Below, in pieces: positions 1-11,382 of a stretch of 64,000 nt of DNA. Source of the DNA: Albifimbria verrucaria (taxonomy: Eukaryota; Ascomycota; Sordariomycetes; Hypocreales; Stachybotryaceae); NCBI GenBank assembly GCA_020081605.1, contig JAHREC010000049.1:3348001-3412000 (forward strand), read 5' to 3'. Both the position numbers and the translations under genes were made by a program. The notes under the pieces are model-generated. The model ran no database searches. It saw only the letters and a list, made by a program, of their open reading frames with translations, and had not been told where the DNA came from. The first letter of the stretch is position 1; each line of letters opens with the position of its first letter.

Positions 1-1853
1 AACTTAGAAGCGGCCGTTGCTCTGCTCTTAAATGGGAGAGAGCTCTTCCCGAACACTGGCATGACAATGCCATTCATCGTGATACGGCTACTCATCTTTG
101 TGCTTGGTTCTCATTGACTTGAACAGTTTGTTTTGGGGAGCAAAGTGGGAGACTGCCCGTCACAAAGGCACATGAATGATGGTTGAATTCACCTGAACCA
201 CAAATGGAGCCGTCACAATGGCTGAAAGAAGCAGTTAAAGGACTTTGCAAGAACATGGCCTTGGTATTCTTTGCTTGGTGCAAGCGAACAACACGGTGAA
301 GTAAGCATAACAATTAGGGTAGTTTAGCTGAACACGATGAATAGCTCTTCCTAACAGACTTCTGTGAAGAGGCGATTGTGAATTTGAAGCTTGCTATCGA
401 AGAACTGGTGTTGAACTCACTGGAGCAAACAGTATTCATTCACACGGCATGGCTTGGCTTCTTGATGTCAAGGTTTGTTGACGACCTGGTCATGCATGAG
501 TCCGCCAAGGTGACTATTTACAGCTTAGCTTGAAAATGTGAAGATGCGAAGAGAAGTTTATGCTTTATTTTTACTCTATTTTATTTACATATCATTTTGA
601 TCAAGTTAGTTTGACTTAACCTTCTGCCCCGGCGATTCAACCGTAGCGGCTCATGAGGTGTTGGGGCGAGCCACTACTTGAGCGGGTCGCAGAGCAAACA
701 AACACATTCATTGTGCATTCTACTTTATAACATGTTTTTAGGTGACCGACGATGTGGTTATTGGTGCTTTAACATGGGAAACGCCCTTGTTCTGATCCAT
801 TATCGTTATTTGCATTGTTGTGGGCCATCTATCTCGGCTAAAGAACCAACAAAGAGAGGCTTTTAATGTTTGCACAACAAGACAGGCTTTGTTCATTCAC
901 TTTACCTCTACTTTATTTGCCTGCCCTCGAGCGACAAATGCCGTGTTCCAACTGCCATGGCTGGAGGGATGGGCAACTAGACGACAAAACAGGGTCCTCC
1001 ATGGAACCAGGCACACAGACTTCACAACCCCTGGCGCTTATACGTCATTGGCACCATCCATTCCCAAACAAGCCACGGGCTGGATAGCATGAGAGGGTTG
1101 CATTGCCATGCGCCAACGGTCGAGGAGCAGATGCAGCCGAGCTCCAGGTCCGCAAACGGACATGTTGCTCTGCCTATTATAGGCACCGCTTCTCGTATTC
1201 TGACAAAAGTCGTATCCTGACAGAAGCACGCAGCCTGTTCGGCTGTTTTCGCCGCGGCTAATCCTTGCCATGGGATTCAAACCCCTCCTTGCCCCTCCAT
1301 GACCGGCCAGGCACGGGGACACTTAATGTCTGGTCTAGTTCCATTGCCGCTTTATGGTCCGTGGACTGGTGAGGAAAAGCCTGTACGGACGGACGGATTG
1401 GGGTGGAGTTGTATTCACTTCAAAAGAAATAGCAGAAGCCACGAGGCAATGGTTGATGAGGAGTTATAGAATTAGACTAACTGCATTTATCTTTTGATAT
1501 GCTCCTCTATCCTATCAAGGATGAGATACTTACACGCTCAGATTTAGACTGGCCACTTGCGGTGGTTTCCTTCATCTATCTCTCCCTCTGGCTCCACACC
1601 TTATTTCTATTTCCCATTCTCCTTTCGTTTTGACAAAATGCATAGTATTTTCAGGCTGCTATTAACAAGGCTTACTCTGAGGACATTTTTCGACATGTGA
1701 TGTATACGCGCTAGTCTTGAGGCTCGGAGACTTTTCATCCTACAGGTTTACCAATAACTAGTATACCTACTAGGTAGGCAACGTCTCTTAAACCCCTCCC
1801 AATCATTCATGTCTCTCTCGTCAACGAGACTCCTCCAGCCCTAATTCGCCATC
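1..1853. other. Intergenic, no supported gene
   Basis: No convincing coding region was found in these 1.85 kb. Short open frames exist on both strands but none shows a recognisable motif, a signal peptide or a plausible exon structure. The last 250 bases are pyrimidine-rich (about 1800-1850) and lead into the start codon of the HET-domain gene, so the promoter and 5' leader of that gene probably lie here. Confidence 0.5.
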
Positions 1854-3805
1854 ATGGACCCTCCCTGCCAGCATTGCTTAGGCATTCTTAGCCTTCGTCT
1901 CGATGCTCTACCCGCTGGGATCCCATACTATGGGACGCTTCAGGATGCAATCGAGTCTGCTAAGAGTTGTCCCATGTGCAAGGCGTTGAAGACTCTTTGG
2001 CCACTGGAAGAAGCCAAGAAGAGGTTTTCGGATGTTACAGACGCAAGCACTGCGGCAATCAGGTTAGTCTTAGATTTTGTGTCACTGACTGGTTCTCCAA
2101 ATGGAATGGTTTGTGCTATTCTGCGAGCCAATATGCGTGTGGACTGGCATGCCTTTACCTGGGTCTTCCACGTATCTATCATTATATCTAATGGCAAAGG
2201 TTTGGAACTCATTCTTTTGTATTTCCTATTGCTGACAGCATCAGATGCGCCTGCTCGAACATCTCTGTGGTCACAAACAGGATCAACAATGTCAGATAAG
2301 CTCGCTACCATCAAAGCCTGGTTTCAGGAATGCGAAACTGAGCACCCTGAATGTGCTCCTCAAGAACTTGCATTACCCACAAGATTGATCTACATTGGTG
2401 CTGCAAATGACGAGATGCGCCTGGTCGACGTGCGTGAGGAGACCAAAGACAAGATCAAGTTCGCATCACTCAGCCACTGCTGGGGCGGCTGCACCCCTCA
2501 AGACGACCAAAGAGAACTTGCAGGATTTTCGCCATCGAATACCTTCTGAATCCTTTCCGCGAACTTTCCAGGAAGCGATACAGATCTGTCGGTCGGTTGG
2601 AATTTCTTACATCTGGATCGATAGTCTCTGCATCGTGCAAAACGATGCCGAGGACTGGCGTCATGAGGCGGCCCGTATGAAGGACGTCTATGCTGGCAAT
2701 GTTCTCACCATTGCAGCTTCAGAGGCAGCCAATGGCTCTGAAGGCTGCTTTCCGGAGCGCCCAGATATTAACAAGAGGAGAAGACCCCGTTGCAATTCGA
2801 GACGGTGAACCCCGAAAGCCAGGAGCCGATATTCGTACGTATCTATGAGAGGGACGTACGGGAACGAACAGGAGATACACCGCTGAGTGAGAGAGGCTGG
2901 GCTTTGCAAGAAGCAATCTTGTCGCATCGTAATCTCTATTGCGTACAGCCAGAGATGCATTGGCAGTGCTCCCGCGTACACCGAATCGAAGAAGGTATTT
3001 CGTTTCAGCGTGACAAAACAGGTACTGAAGGAAAGAGCCTCTACCAGCTGTATTCTCAACCTTTCAACACCGCTCATGGCATGCATGGATGCACGATTAT
3101 TCCCACAGAAAGTTCACCATTCCTCGGGACCGACTAAGTGCACTGGCCGGAGTAGTTGACCATTTTGCTGAGAAAACCGGTTACACGCACCTTCTGGGGT
3201 GCTGGCAAGAATCGCTGCTCGCCGATCTTCTCTGGATGAGAAGCGGTGAAATGGGAGGAAAGCTAGCATTCGAACTGCCTGAAATCCCTTCCTGGTCTTG
3301 GATTGCTAAAGGCGGTGTCATGTTCGACTTTTGGGAAAACGGCTCACCTGGTGCAAATGTCACTGACCATACCATCGTTGTCCGAGCAGAGGTAGAATGG
3401 CATGACACGCCTCTCGTTTCAGATGTCAAGCGCACTGAACTCGTACTGGAGGGACCTATTAAGGATTTCCGGCTTCGAATCTCTCCTGGCTACGAGACAC
3501 AACCCGCCGTATTGGGATGTTGGGGATGAAGTGTTGGACCAGAGCGAGCGGCCGATCCCGTGGGGTGTGCTGGGCAGCTTGATGTGCACGGAGATCAGGT
3601 GTCTGAGGACTATACATGCCTGTTGATGCGATCAAGTAATTCGAGGGGTAGCACTATTCCAAGAGAAACGTTTCTTATGCTTAAACGAGTTGAGGGAGGC
3701 TCTGGTGATGTGTATAAGAGGGTGGGTATTGGTTTCTTTAATGGGAGGAACAAGATAATGGGACAGTTCGAAGATGCTGAGAAGAGACGCGTCAGTATAG
3801 TATAG
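1854..3805 (+). CDS. HET-domain (heterokaryon incompatibility) protein, frame-disrupted
   Basis: The product resembles fungal HET-domain proteins, which trigger cell death after fusion of incompatible hyphae or in related non-self responses. Visible family motifs, in order: a Cys-rich start with CxxC, the core FASLSHCWGG, then APLKTTKENL, then YIWIDSLCIVQ with DWRHEAARMKDVY and ANVLTIAAS-like text, then LSERGWALQEAILSHR, PRDRLSALAGVVDHF and IPSWSWIA. The C-terminal part keeps the usual tail (YTCLLMRS, RVGIGFF). The start codon at 1854 opens the longest frame and precedes the Cys motif. An intron is likely near 2063-2238 although the frame stays open through it. The reading frame changes near 2486, near 2770, near 2830, near 3085 and near 3520, so the gene is either a pseudogene or hit by the same indel errors as its neighbours. 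Family assignment is firm; an intact function is not. Confidence 0.82.
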
Positions 3806-3856
3806 TGTAGTAGAAGTAGGAGCAAGATACGTTTTCTTCCCTGGTCTCTTTGTCTT

Positions 3857-3902
3857 TCTTTTTTCTTTCGCTTTCTTTTCTTTTCTTTTCTTTTCTTTTT
3901 AA
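3857..3902 (+). repeat. (TTTTC)n-type pyrimidine microsatellite
   Basis: A run of repeated CTTTT units follows the HET gene and passes into T-rich sequence. It lies in the 500-base gap between the HET gene and the CPS1-like gene and may include the 3' untranslated region of the former. No gene is seen in this gap. Confidence 0.75.
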
Positions 3903-4308
3903 TTTTATTTTATATGTCTTTATGAGACCTCGAATGTGGTGATGGCTACAGTATAGTAGGTAGTACAGAATACAGAATTGGTCTACTTTATTTCTGTTGA
4001 ATTGAGTTGCACGAGAGGCTTAGAGCAGCACTGAGACTAAGCCGCATCCGTCGGGCTAGGCCCCTGAGCCATTGTCTCAGGCCAAGCGCCAGGCGCCCCA
4101 GTCACGGCGCCCAGCAGCAGCGGTACCACCAGTGCCAGCCCAGGCCCAACCCAAGCCTGCACAACCAAAAACTACCGACCTACGTCACGAGACACAGTCG
4201 CGCCAACGAACCCTGAGACATGGCAGCGGGCCTTAGTTCCCATCTCCCACCTCCACCCGCATCCGAACTTGCGCAGAGCCTCTGCACATCTCAAGCGCCG
4301 TCTCAGTC

Positions 4309-7300
4309 ATGGCTGAACTCGATCTCGAGCTCCAAGCCAAGCTTGACGAGCTAGAGCGCGAACTCGAGGTATGGCAATCCCCTCAATTGAGCGCCGCTTC
4401 TCCGCATCTTCCGCTGACTGACACTCGTTTCAGGAGGGAGACATTACGCACAAAGGGTATGAATTCGAGTCGCTGCTTTTTCTCTTTTCTCCTTGGCCTT
4501 CACTGACCGTCCGGAACAGCTACCAGAAGAAACGCGCCCTACTGCTCTCTCATTACCAAGGCCAAGCCCAGTACCCGGCTCAACTCGAGTCGCCCACATC
4601 CCCAGTCCAATCTCAGCATCAAGGCCTTCGAATACACTCTCCCGATGACGCCGGCTTTCCTCCCCGCGATGACCATAGACTCAGCTCCTTCAGCGGTGCT
4701 GGCCTGGGGCTGGACACTCCTATATCGCCCGTCAACCGACCGACTTCGGGCTACGGCGTGCCCCAATGTTGAACCCGGCACATCTTTTACAACCAGGCGG
4801 TGCCATCGCCGAGCGCCCTGCTTCTGGGAAGCGAGACTCGCTCTTCTTCGGCGCCTCTATGAACGACTCCCTACTAGAACCCAGACCATGGTGTCAGGGG
4901 ACTACGCCTTCAACCCTGATCAGCAAGGGCATATCCCGATGCACAGCAGCAGCCCTACGATGGGAGGACGACGACATTGCTAGACCATCAAGGCTACTTC
5001 TCGGATTTTGCAGGCCAGCAGCATTACGACCAGAACCAGACCGCTGAGTATGGAGGTCCTCAACGATACTCGTCCAGCGATGCCTTTTCCCCACCGCCGC
5101 CATGGCTCCGCCCATGCTCACCGCCGGTGACCTACCACCTCCTGAAGCATTGGAATATCAGCTACCGCTGGAGCCCCGAGAGGTGCCCTTCGCCATTCAG
5201 GACCCTCACGATAGTAGCACTCCAATGTCCAAGTTTGACAACATTGCCGCCGTTCTGCGACATCGAGCGAGGACAATTGCCAAGCGCCCAGCGTACTGGG
5301 TCCTCGACAACAAGGGCAAGGAGATTGCATCCATCACGTGGGACAAGCTTGCCTCAAGGGCCGAGAAGGTGGCGCAAGTCATCCGAGACAAGAGCTCTCT
5401 TTACCGTGGAGATCGAGTGGCTCTGATCTACCGAGACAGCGAGGTCATTGATTTTGCGATTGCCTTGCTGGGATGTTTCATTGCAGGTGTGGTGGCCGTA
5501 CCCATCAACGACCTACAGGATTATCAACGGCTCAACTATGTCCTCACATCGACACAGGCCCACCTTGCTCTCACGACAGACAACAATTTGAAGGCCTTCC
5601 AGCGCGACATTACTACACAGAAGCTTACTTGGCCGAAGGGAGTCGAGTGGTGGAAGACCAACGAGTTTGGCAGCTATCATCCCAAAAAGAAGGATGATGT
5701 TCCTCCGTTGTCCGTTCCGGATCTGGCCTACATTGAGTTCTCCCGGGCCCCGACAGGCGACCTGCGCGGTGTAGTGCTCAGCCACCGAACCATTATGCAC
5801 CAGATGGCCTGCCTCAGCGCAGTCTTTGCCACGATGCCAGGCAATGGGCCCGGCGATACGTTCAACCCATCACTTCGCGACAAGAACGGGCGCCTGATAG
5901 GCGGCAAGTCCAGCAGCGAAATCATGCTGTCATATCTCGAGCCACGCCAGGGCATTGGCATGATTCTGGGTGTGCTTCTAACCGTTTATGGCGGTCATAC
6001 AACTGTTTGGTTCGACAGCAAGGCAGTCGACGTACCTGGCTTGTATGCGCACTTGATCACGAAATACAAGGCGACTGTGATGGTGGCCGATTACCCTGGT
6101 CTCAAGCGCGCCGCATACAACTACCAACAAGATCCCATGACAACTCGAAACTACAAAAGGGAACCGAGCCCAATTTCCAAGCTGTAAAGTTGTGTTTGAT
6201 CGACACCCTCACAGTTGACAGCGGGTTCCACGAGGTCCTCGCTGACCGCTGGCTGCGACCTTTGAGAAATCCCCGAGCCCGCGAAGTGGTCGCGCCAATG
6301 CTGTGTCTACCGGAACACGGCGGCATGTTAATCAGTGTTCGGGATTGGCTTGGCGGCGAAGAGCGCATGGGCGTGCCGCTCAAATTGGAAATGAACGTTG
6401 ATGTCGATTCAGAAGAAGAGAAGGACGGAAAAGAGAAAGAGAAGGAAAAGACTCCATCGAATGGATTTGGCAGTCTGCTGGGCGGTGGAGGGACCACCAC
6501 AAAGGAAGAAAACGATAAAGTTGAACTGACTGAGGTCCTTCTCGACCGCGAGGCACTCAAGACCAACGAAGTGGTTGTCGTGGCCATTGGAGAAGATTCC
6601 AAGAAGAAGAGCAACGAGCCAGGAACAGTTCGCGTTGGCGCTTTTGGTTATCCTATTCCTGATGCCACGCTGGCCGTTGTTGACCCAGAGACTGGCCTTC
6701 TCGCATCGCCCCATTCGATCGGAGAGCTCTGGGTTGATTCGCCTTCTTTGTCCGGAGGGTTCTGGGCCCAGCCGAAGAATACCGAGCTCATCTTCCATGC
6801 TCGTCCGTACAAATTCGACCCTGGCGAGCCCACTCCGACGGCCGTTGAGCCGGAGTTCCTGCGAACTGGTCTTCTAGGTACCATCATTGAGGGTAAAATC
6901 TTTGTGCTAGGTCTGTACGAGGATCGCATTCGTCAACGAGTGGAATGGGTCGAGCACGGTCACGAGATTGCCGAGTATCGCCATTTCTTCGTGCAGCACA
7001 TTGTCGTGAGCATCGTCACCAACGTGCCCAAGATCTATGATTGTTCCGCTTTTGATGTCTTTGTCAATGAGGAGCATCTGCCCGTTGTGGTGGTCGAAAC
7101 TGAGGTCGCTTCTACAGCGCCTCTGACATCTGGAGGGCCTCCTCGACAGCCCGACACAGCGCTCTTGGATTCCCTTGCGGAGCGTTGTATCGAGGTTCTC
7201 ATGCAGGAGCACCATCTTAGACTCTACTGCGTGATGATTACCCTCCAAACTCGCTGCCACGAGTCATCAAGAACGGCAGACGCGAGATCGGAAACATGCT

Positions 7301-9951
7301 GTGTCGACGCGAGTTCGACCTTGGCAATCTCCCTGCGTCCACGTCAAGTTTGGCGTCGAGCACGCAGTCCTCAACCTCCCTATCGGTGTGGACCCCATAG
7401 GTGGTATCTGGTCACCCATTTCGTCTGAGTCTCGAGCCGACATTCTCATGCCTGCCGACAAGCAATACTCTGGTATCGACCGCCGTGAAGTCGTCATTGA
7501 TGATAGAACGTCAACTCCTCTGAACAACTTTGCCTGTATCACCGACCTTATTCAATGGCGAGTGGCTCGACAGCCAGAGGAGCTGTCTTACTGCACTATT
7601 GACGGCAGAGGTCGCGAGGGTAAGGGTATTACCTGGAAGAAGTTTGACTCAAGGGTCGCTGCGGTGGCGATGTACCTGAAGAACAAGGTCAAGGTTAAGC
7701 CCGGTGATCACCTCGTTCTAATGTACACGCATTCAGAAGAATTTGTGTTTGCGGTGCACGCCTGTATTAACCTCGGCGCCGTCATCATCCCAATGGCACC
7801 CATTGATCAAAACCGCCTCAATGAGGATGTACCTGCTTATGTTCATATCATCGCCGACTACAATGTCAAGGCTGTGCTGGTCAACCAGGATGTGGATCAT
7901 CTTCTCAAGCTCAAGCTCGTCGCAAGCCATATCAAGCAGTCGGCAGTGGTCTTGAAGATCTCTATGCCCAACACTTACAACACTACCAAGCCGCCTAAGC
8001 AGAACAGTGGCCTGAGGGATCTTGGACTTACCATGGACCCATCTTGGATTCGACCAGGATATCCGGTCATTGTATGGACGTACTGGACTCCCGATCAACG
8101 AAGAATTGCCGTCCAGCTAGGACACGACACCATCATGGCTATGTGCAAGGTCCAAAAGGAAACATGCCAGATGACCAGCTCAAGACCCGTGCTCGGCTGC
8201 GTACGAAGCACAACTGGACTTGGTTTCATTCATACTTGCCTCATGGGTATTTATATCGGCACGCCTACCTATCTCCTCTCACCGGTTGAATTTGCCCAAA
8301 ATCCCATGTCGCTGTTTGTCACCCTTTCTAGGTACAAGATTAAGGACACCTACGCAACGTCGCAGATGTTGGACCATGCAATGGCTTCCATGCAAGCAAA
8401 AGGATTCACACTTCATGAGCTCCGCAACATGATGATTACAGCCGAAAGCCGACCCAGAGTGGACGTCTTCCAAAAGGTACGACTGCACTTTGCAGCCGCC
8501 GGCCTTGATCGCACGGCCATCAACACGGTGTACTCGCACGTGCTGAACCCCATGGTGGCATCGCGATCTTACATGTGCATTGAACCCATTGAGTTGTGGC
8601 TTGATACCAAGGCTTTGCGTCGCGGTCTGATCTTCCCTGTCGACCCTGATTCTGACCCACGAGCCTTGCTGATCCAAGATTCCGGCATGGTTCCTGTCTC
8701 TACTCAGATTGCCATTGTCAATCCAGAGAGCCGTGCCCACTGCAACGACGGTGAATATGGAGAGATTTGGGTGGACTCGGAGGCCTGCGTCAAGGCTTTC
8801 TACGGCTCAAAGGATGCGTTCGATGCGGAGCGCTTTGACGGACGCACCGTTGACGGTGACCCAAGTGTGCAATACGTACGAACCGGTGACCTTGGTTTCC
8901 TGCACAACGTCAGCCGCCCTATTGGGCCAGGTGGTGCACAGGTGGACATGCAAGTTCTCTTTGTGCTTGGAAGCATTGGTGAGACATTTGAGATCAATGG
9001 ACTCAGTCACTTCCCGATGGACATTGAGGCCTCGGTAGAACGTTGCCACCGCAACATCGTGCCAAACGGCTGGTAAGTACAGTACTAATTTTCAACAAAA
9101 CACTTGTATGCTAACTTGAAACTAGTGCCGTGTTCCAGGCTGGAGGATTGGTTGTTGTTCTTGTTGAAGTTAACCGCAAGCCATACCTCGCCTCGATCGT
9201 GCCGGTCATTGTCAACACTATTCTCAATGAGCATCAGATCATTGTCGACATTGTGGCTTTTGTAAACAAGGGAGACTTCCCCGGTCACGGCTAGGAGAGA
9301 AACAGCGTGGCAAGATTCTCGCCGGATGGGTGACGCGCAAGCTGCGGACCATGGCTCAGTTTGCCATTCGCGATCTCGATGCGGAGGCAGCGGCGGAGAA
9401 CGTGGTTGCTGGTCCCGACCCGACAGAAAACCACAGAACATCAACCGGCAGCGGCCGCAGCCTTGGCCTGCCCCTGCCACATCATCGAGTCTGAGGAACG
9501 TCGAGCCTGCACCGCAAATCCTGGAGCAGGAGGAGTTTGACCACCAAATGGATCGAATGGCCGACATAACACCAGCTGGACAGATGAGCATGGCACAGCA
9601 CCAGGGCCACCATGGCTTTTCCCACGACGGGCAGCACGACATGATGGGCATGGCCGTGTCCAGCGAGTCCGCGCAGGTGAGCCCAACGACTTCTCCGCCT
9701 CCGACGGGCCCAGGTTATCAACATCCGCCCCGTCAGAGTGTGGGAATGGCCTATGGACATCAATTCCACGACGACCACGCCTCAGGATTGGGATCTGGCG
9801 ACGGTCAGATGCCTCCGCAGATCCGACTGCCCAGCGTGGACGGGCGAGAGAGCATGTGGCTCGACACTAGACAAAGAAACAGCGAGGAGGACTGGACAGC
9901 AGATGCAATCATGCACATGAATCTCGCGGGGACATGCACAGCCCAAAGTAG
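4309..9951 (+). CDS. CPS1: CPS1/DIP2-like protein: DMAP1-binding domain plus two AMP-binding domains
   Basis: One very large gene. Exon 1 (4309-4368), a small exon (about 4435-4457) and a third exon encode an N-terminal DMAP1-binding domain (ELDLELQAKLDELERELE, then GDITHKG, then YQKKRALLLS). A low-complexity linker follows, then two tandem adenylate-forming (AMP-binding) domains, about 5100-7200 and 7400-9300, and a Gly/Gln/His-rich tail. A further intron is at about 9074-9125 (GTAAGT..CTAG). This is the order of fungal CPS1 and animal DIP2, whose FAAL-like domains have been linked to lipid metabolism and, in fungal pathogens, to virulence. The usual adenylation core motif is degenerate in both copies (FSRAPTGDLRGVV; VWTYWTPDQRRIAV). 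Frame changes occur near 4761, 4885, 4970, 5090, 6155, 7225, 7334, 9281, 9480 and 9928, nearly all in short homopolymers. The natural stop is judged to be TAG at 9949-9951, reached after the last of these. Confidence 0.85.
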
Positions 9952-10292
9952 GCTGGTCTTGGTAATGGTTGAGCAGCAGTAGGATTAACAAACATAACGA
10001 AACCACATGAGCGTTTCACGGCGTTGGGGTGTTGGATCGGCAACAGCAAACCCTGATTGCTTGGAATTTTAGTTAGCATAGCCGAGTGTCGATGCCGGGT
10101 TCCAATGTTGGATGATGCATAAAGTACGATAGACTATTCAGCGTCCTGGCAGTATTTGTTGAATGATGACCGTGTGTTCCTAAGCAGCAAAGCTCCCCTG
10201 TCCCACGCCGTCCTAACCATAGGCTGCTTATAATACAAAACTAGACACCCTCAGACATCGAACAGCGATCAGATCACTTCTGATCCAAAATC

Positions 10293-10383
10293 GGTCTGGT
10301 GGTCTAGTGGTATGATTCTCGCTTAGGGCAACACCCGAAGCACGATTTGCGAGAGGTCCCAGGTTCAATCCCCGGCCAGACCC
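10293..10383 (+). tRNA. tRNA-Pro (AGG) with intron
   Basis: The acceptor arms GGTCTGG and CCAGACC pair perfectly. The D-arm contains the A-box text TGGTCTAGTGGTAT. The anticodon stem is CTCGC/GCGAG with loop TTAGGG, giving anticodon AGG. About 19 bases after position 37 are best read as a canonical tRNA intron. The B box is GGTTCAATCCC. A T-run (CTTTTTG) directly after the gene fits a Pol III terminator. The T stem (CCAGG against CCCGG) has one A-C mismatch, which may be a base error or a real oddity. Confidence 0.88.
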
Positions 10384-10385
10384 AA

Positions 10386-10399
10386 TCTTTTTGTTTTTG
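10386..10399 (+). terminator. Pol III terminator T-run of the tRNA
   Basis: Two T-runs (TCTTTTTG and GTTTTTGG) begin three bases after the tRNA discriminator base, the usual Pol III stop signal. Confidence 0.6.
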
Positions 10400-11382
10400 G
10401 AGCGTAATTGCTTACTGGTGTGCCCCTTGGCACGGTTTCTGATTTTTGGTGAATTTTTCCAATGTGTCTGGGGAGGGTGTCAGGGTCCGTGTTTGGAATG
10501 AAGGATTTGAATGTGGTGGGGTTGTGGAGGCTACCCTGGAGGGGGCATAGGTTTGAGTGTCACACTAGTTGGCCTTGATGGTTCTGTATTAGAGTTGATG
10601 GTTTGTTTGGTGAGGGTTAAGTAATGATTGCGATTTTGGTTGTGATAATTGGTGGTTTTCTATTTTTCTATTTTTAGAAAAGCATTGGCTCGTGGGTTGT
10701 GGATGTTTACAGGCGCATATGATGGATGGATACATTGAGGATTTGGAAATTATAAAATAGAATAATTTGATCACGGGTGTGTGGCATATGACAACCACAA
10801 GTCACAACTACAAGCAGTGACCTCAACAGACACGACTAACAATCCTGCTTGACGAACCTCACCCTCTTGCACCCAATGACTCGATTGTTGGCAATGGGAT
10901 ATCTATACTGGTTCGCAACTTTAAAGTAAAACCCGTAAGCAACGTTAGCCATAGAAATAACATGATCTATATTCGTGATCGAGTCCGTGTTGTATCTCTC
11001 TATCCGCTATGCATACCCAGAGTCCTCCGGCCAAAACTGCTAGTCTACCGTCACCCATCATCTTTGTTGCTGCTCCTTCTTCGCTCGTCCCCGAGCTTCT
11101 GCGGGTTCCTCCTCTTTCTCTCCATGTCCTCCATGGCCTGCTTCACGATGCCCGCCGCCTCCGCCGCCACGTCCTGCCCGCGCCGCCAGGTGTACAGCGC
11201 CACGCCCTGCTGGTCGAGCAGCTCGTGCGCCCGGGCCAGCCGTCGCCTCCACATGTCGAGCTTCTTGTTGACGGGCCCCATTGTGGGCGAGCCTGTGGGC
11301 GTTGCGCCGCTCGACCGCGTGCCTGACCGCGAAAAGGTGGACACGGGGGCGGTGTGGTGGCGGCGGTGGCAGGGGCTCGAAG
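10400..11382. other. Intergenic, no supported gene
   Basis: This kilobase between the tRNA and the convergent 3' end of the App1-like gene holds no supported gene. The open frames on the plus strand after 10960 are antisense shadows of the App1-like tail. Confidence 0.5.

Noticed and set aside
1038..1322. Minus-strand open frame of 94 codons in the first gap
   Set aside because: Composition not gene-like and no motif.
6102..6614. Minus-strand open frame of 170 codons
   Set aside because: Antisense of the CPS1-like gene, made of Ser and Phe from Glu/Lys codons.
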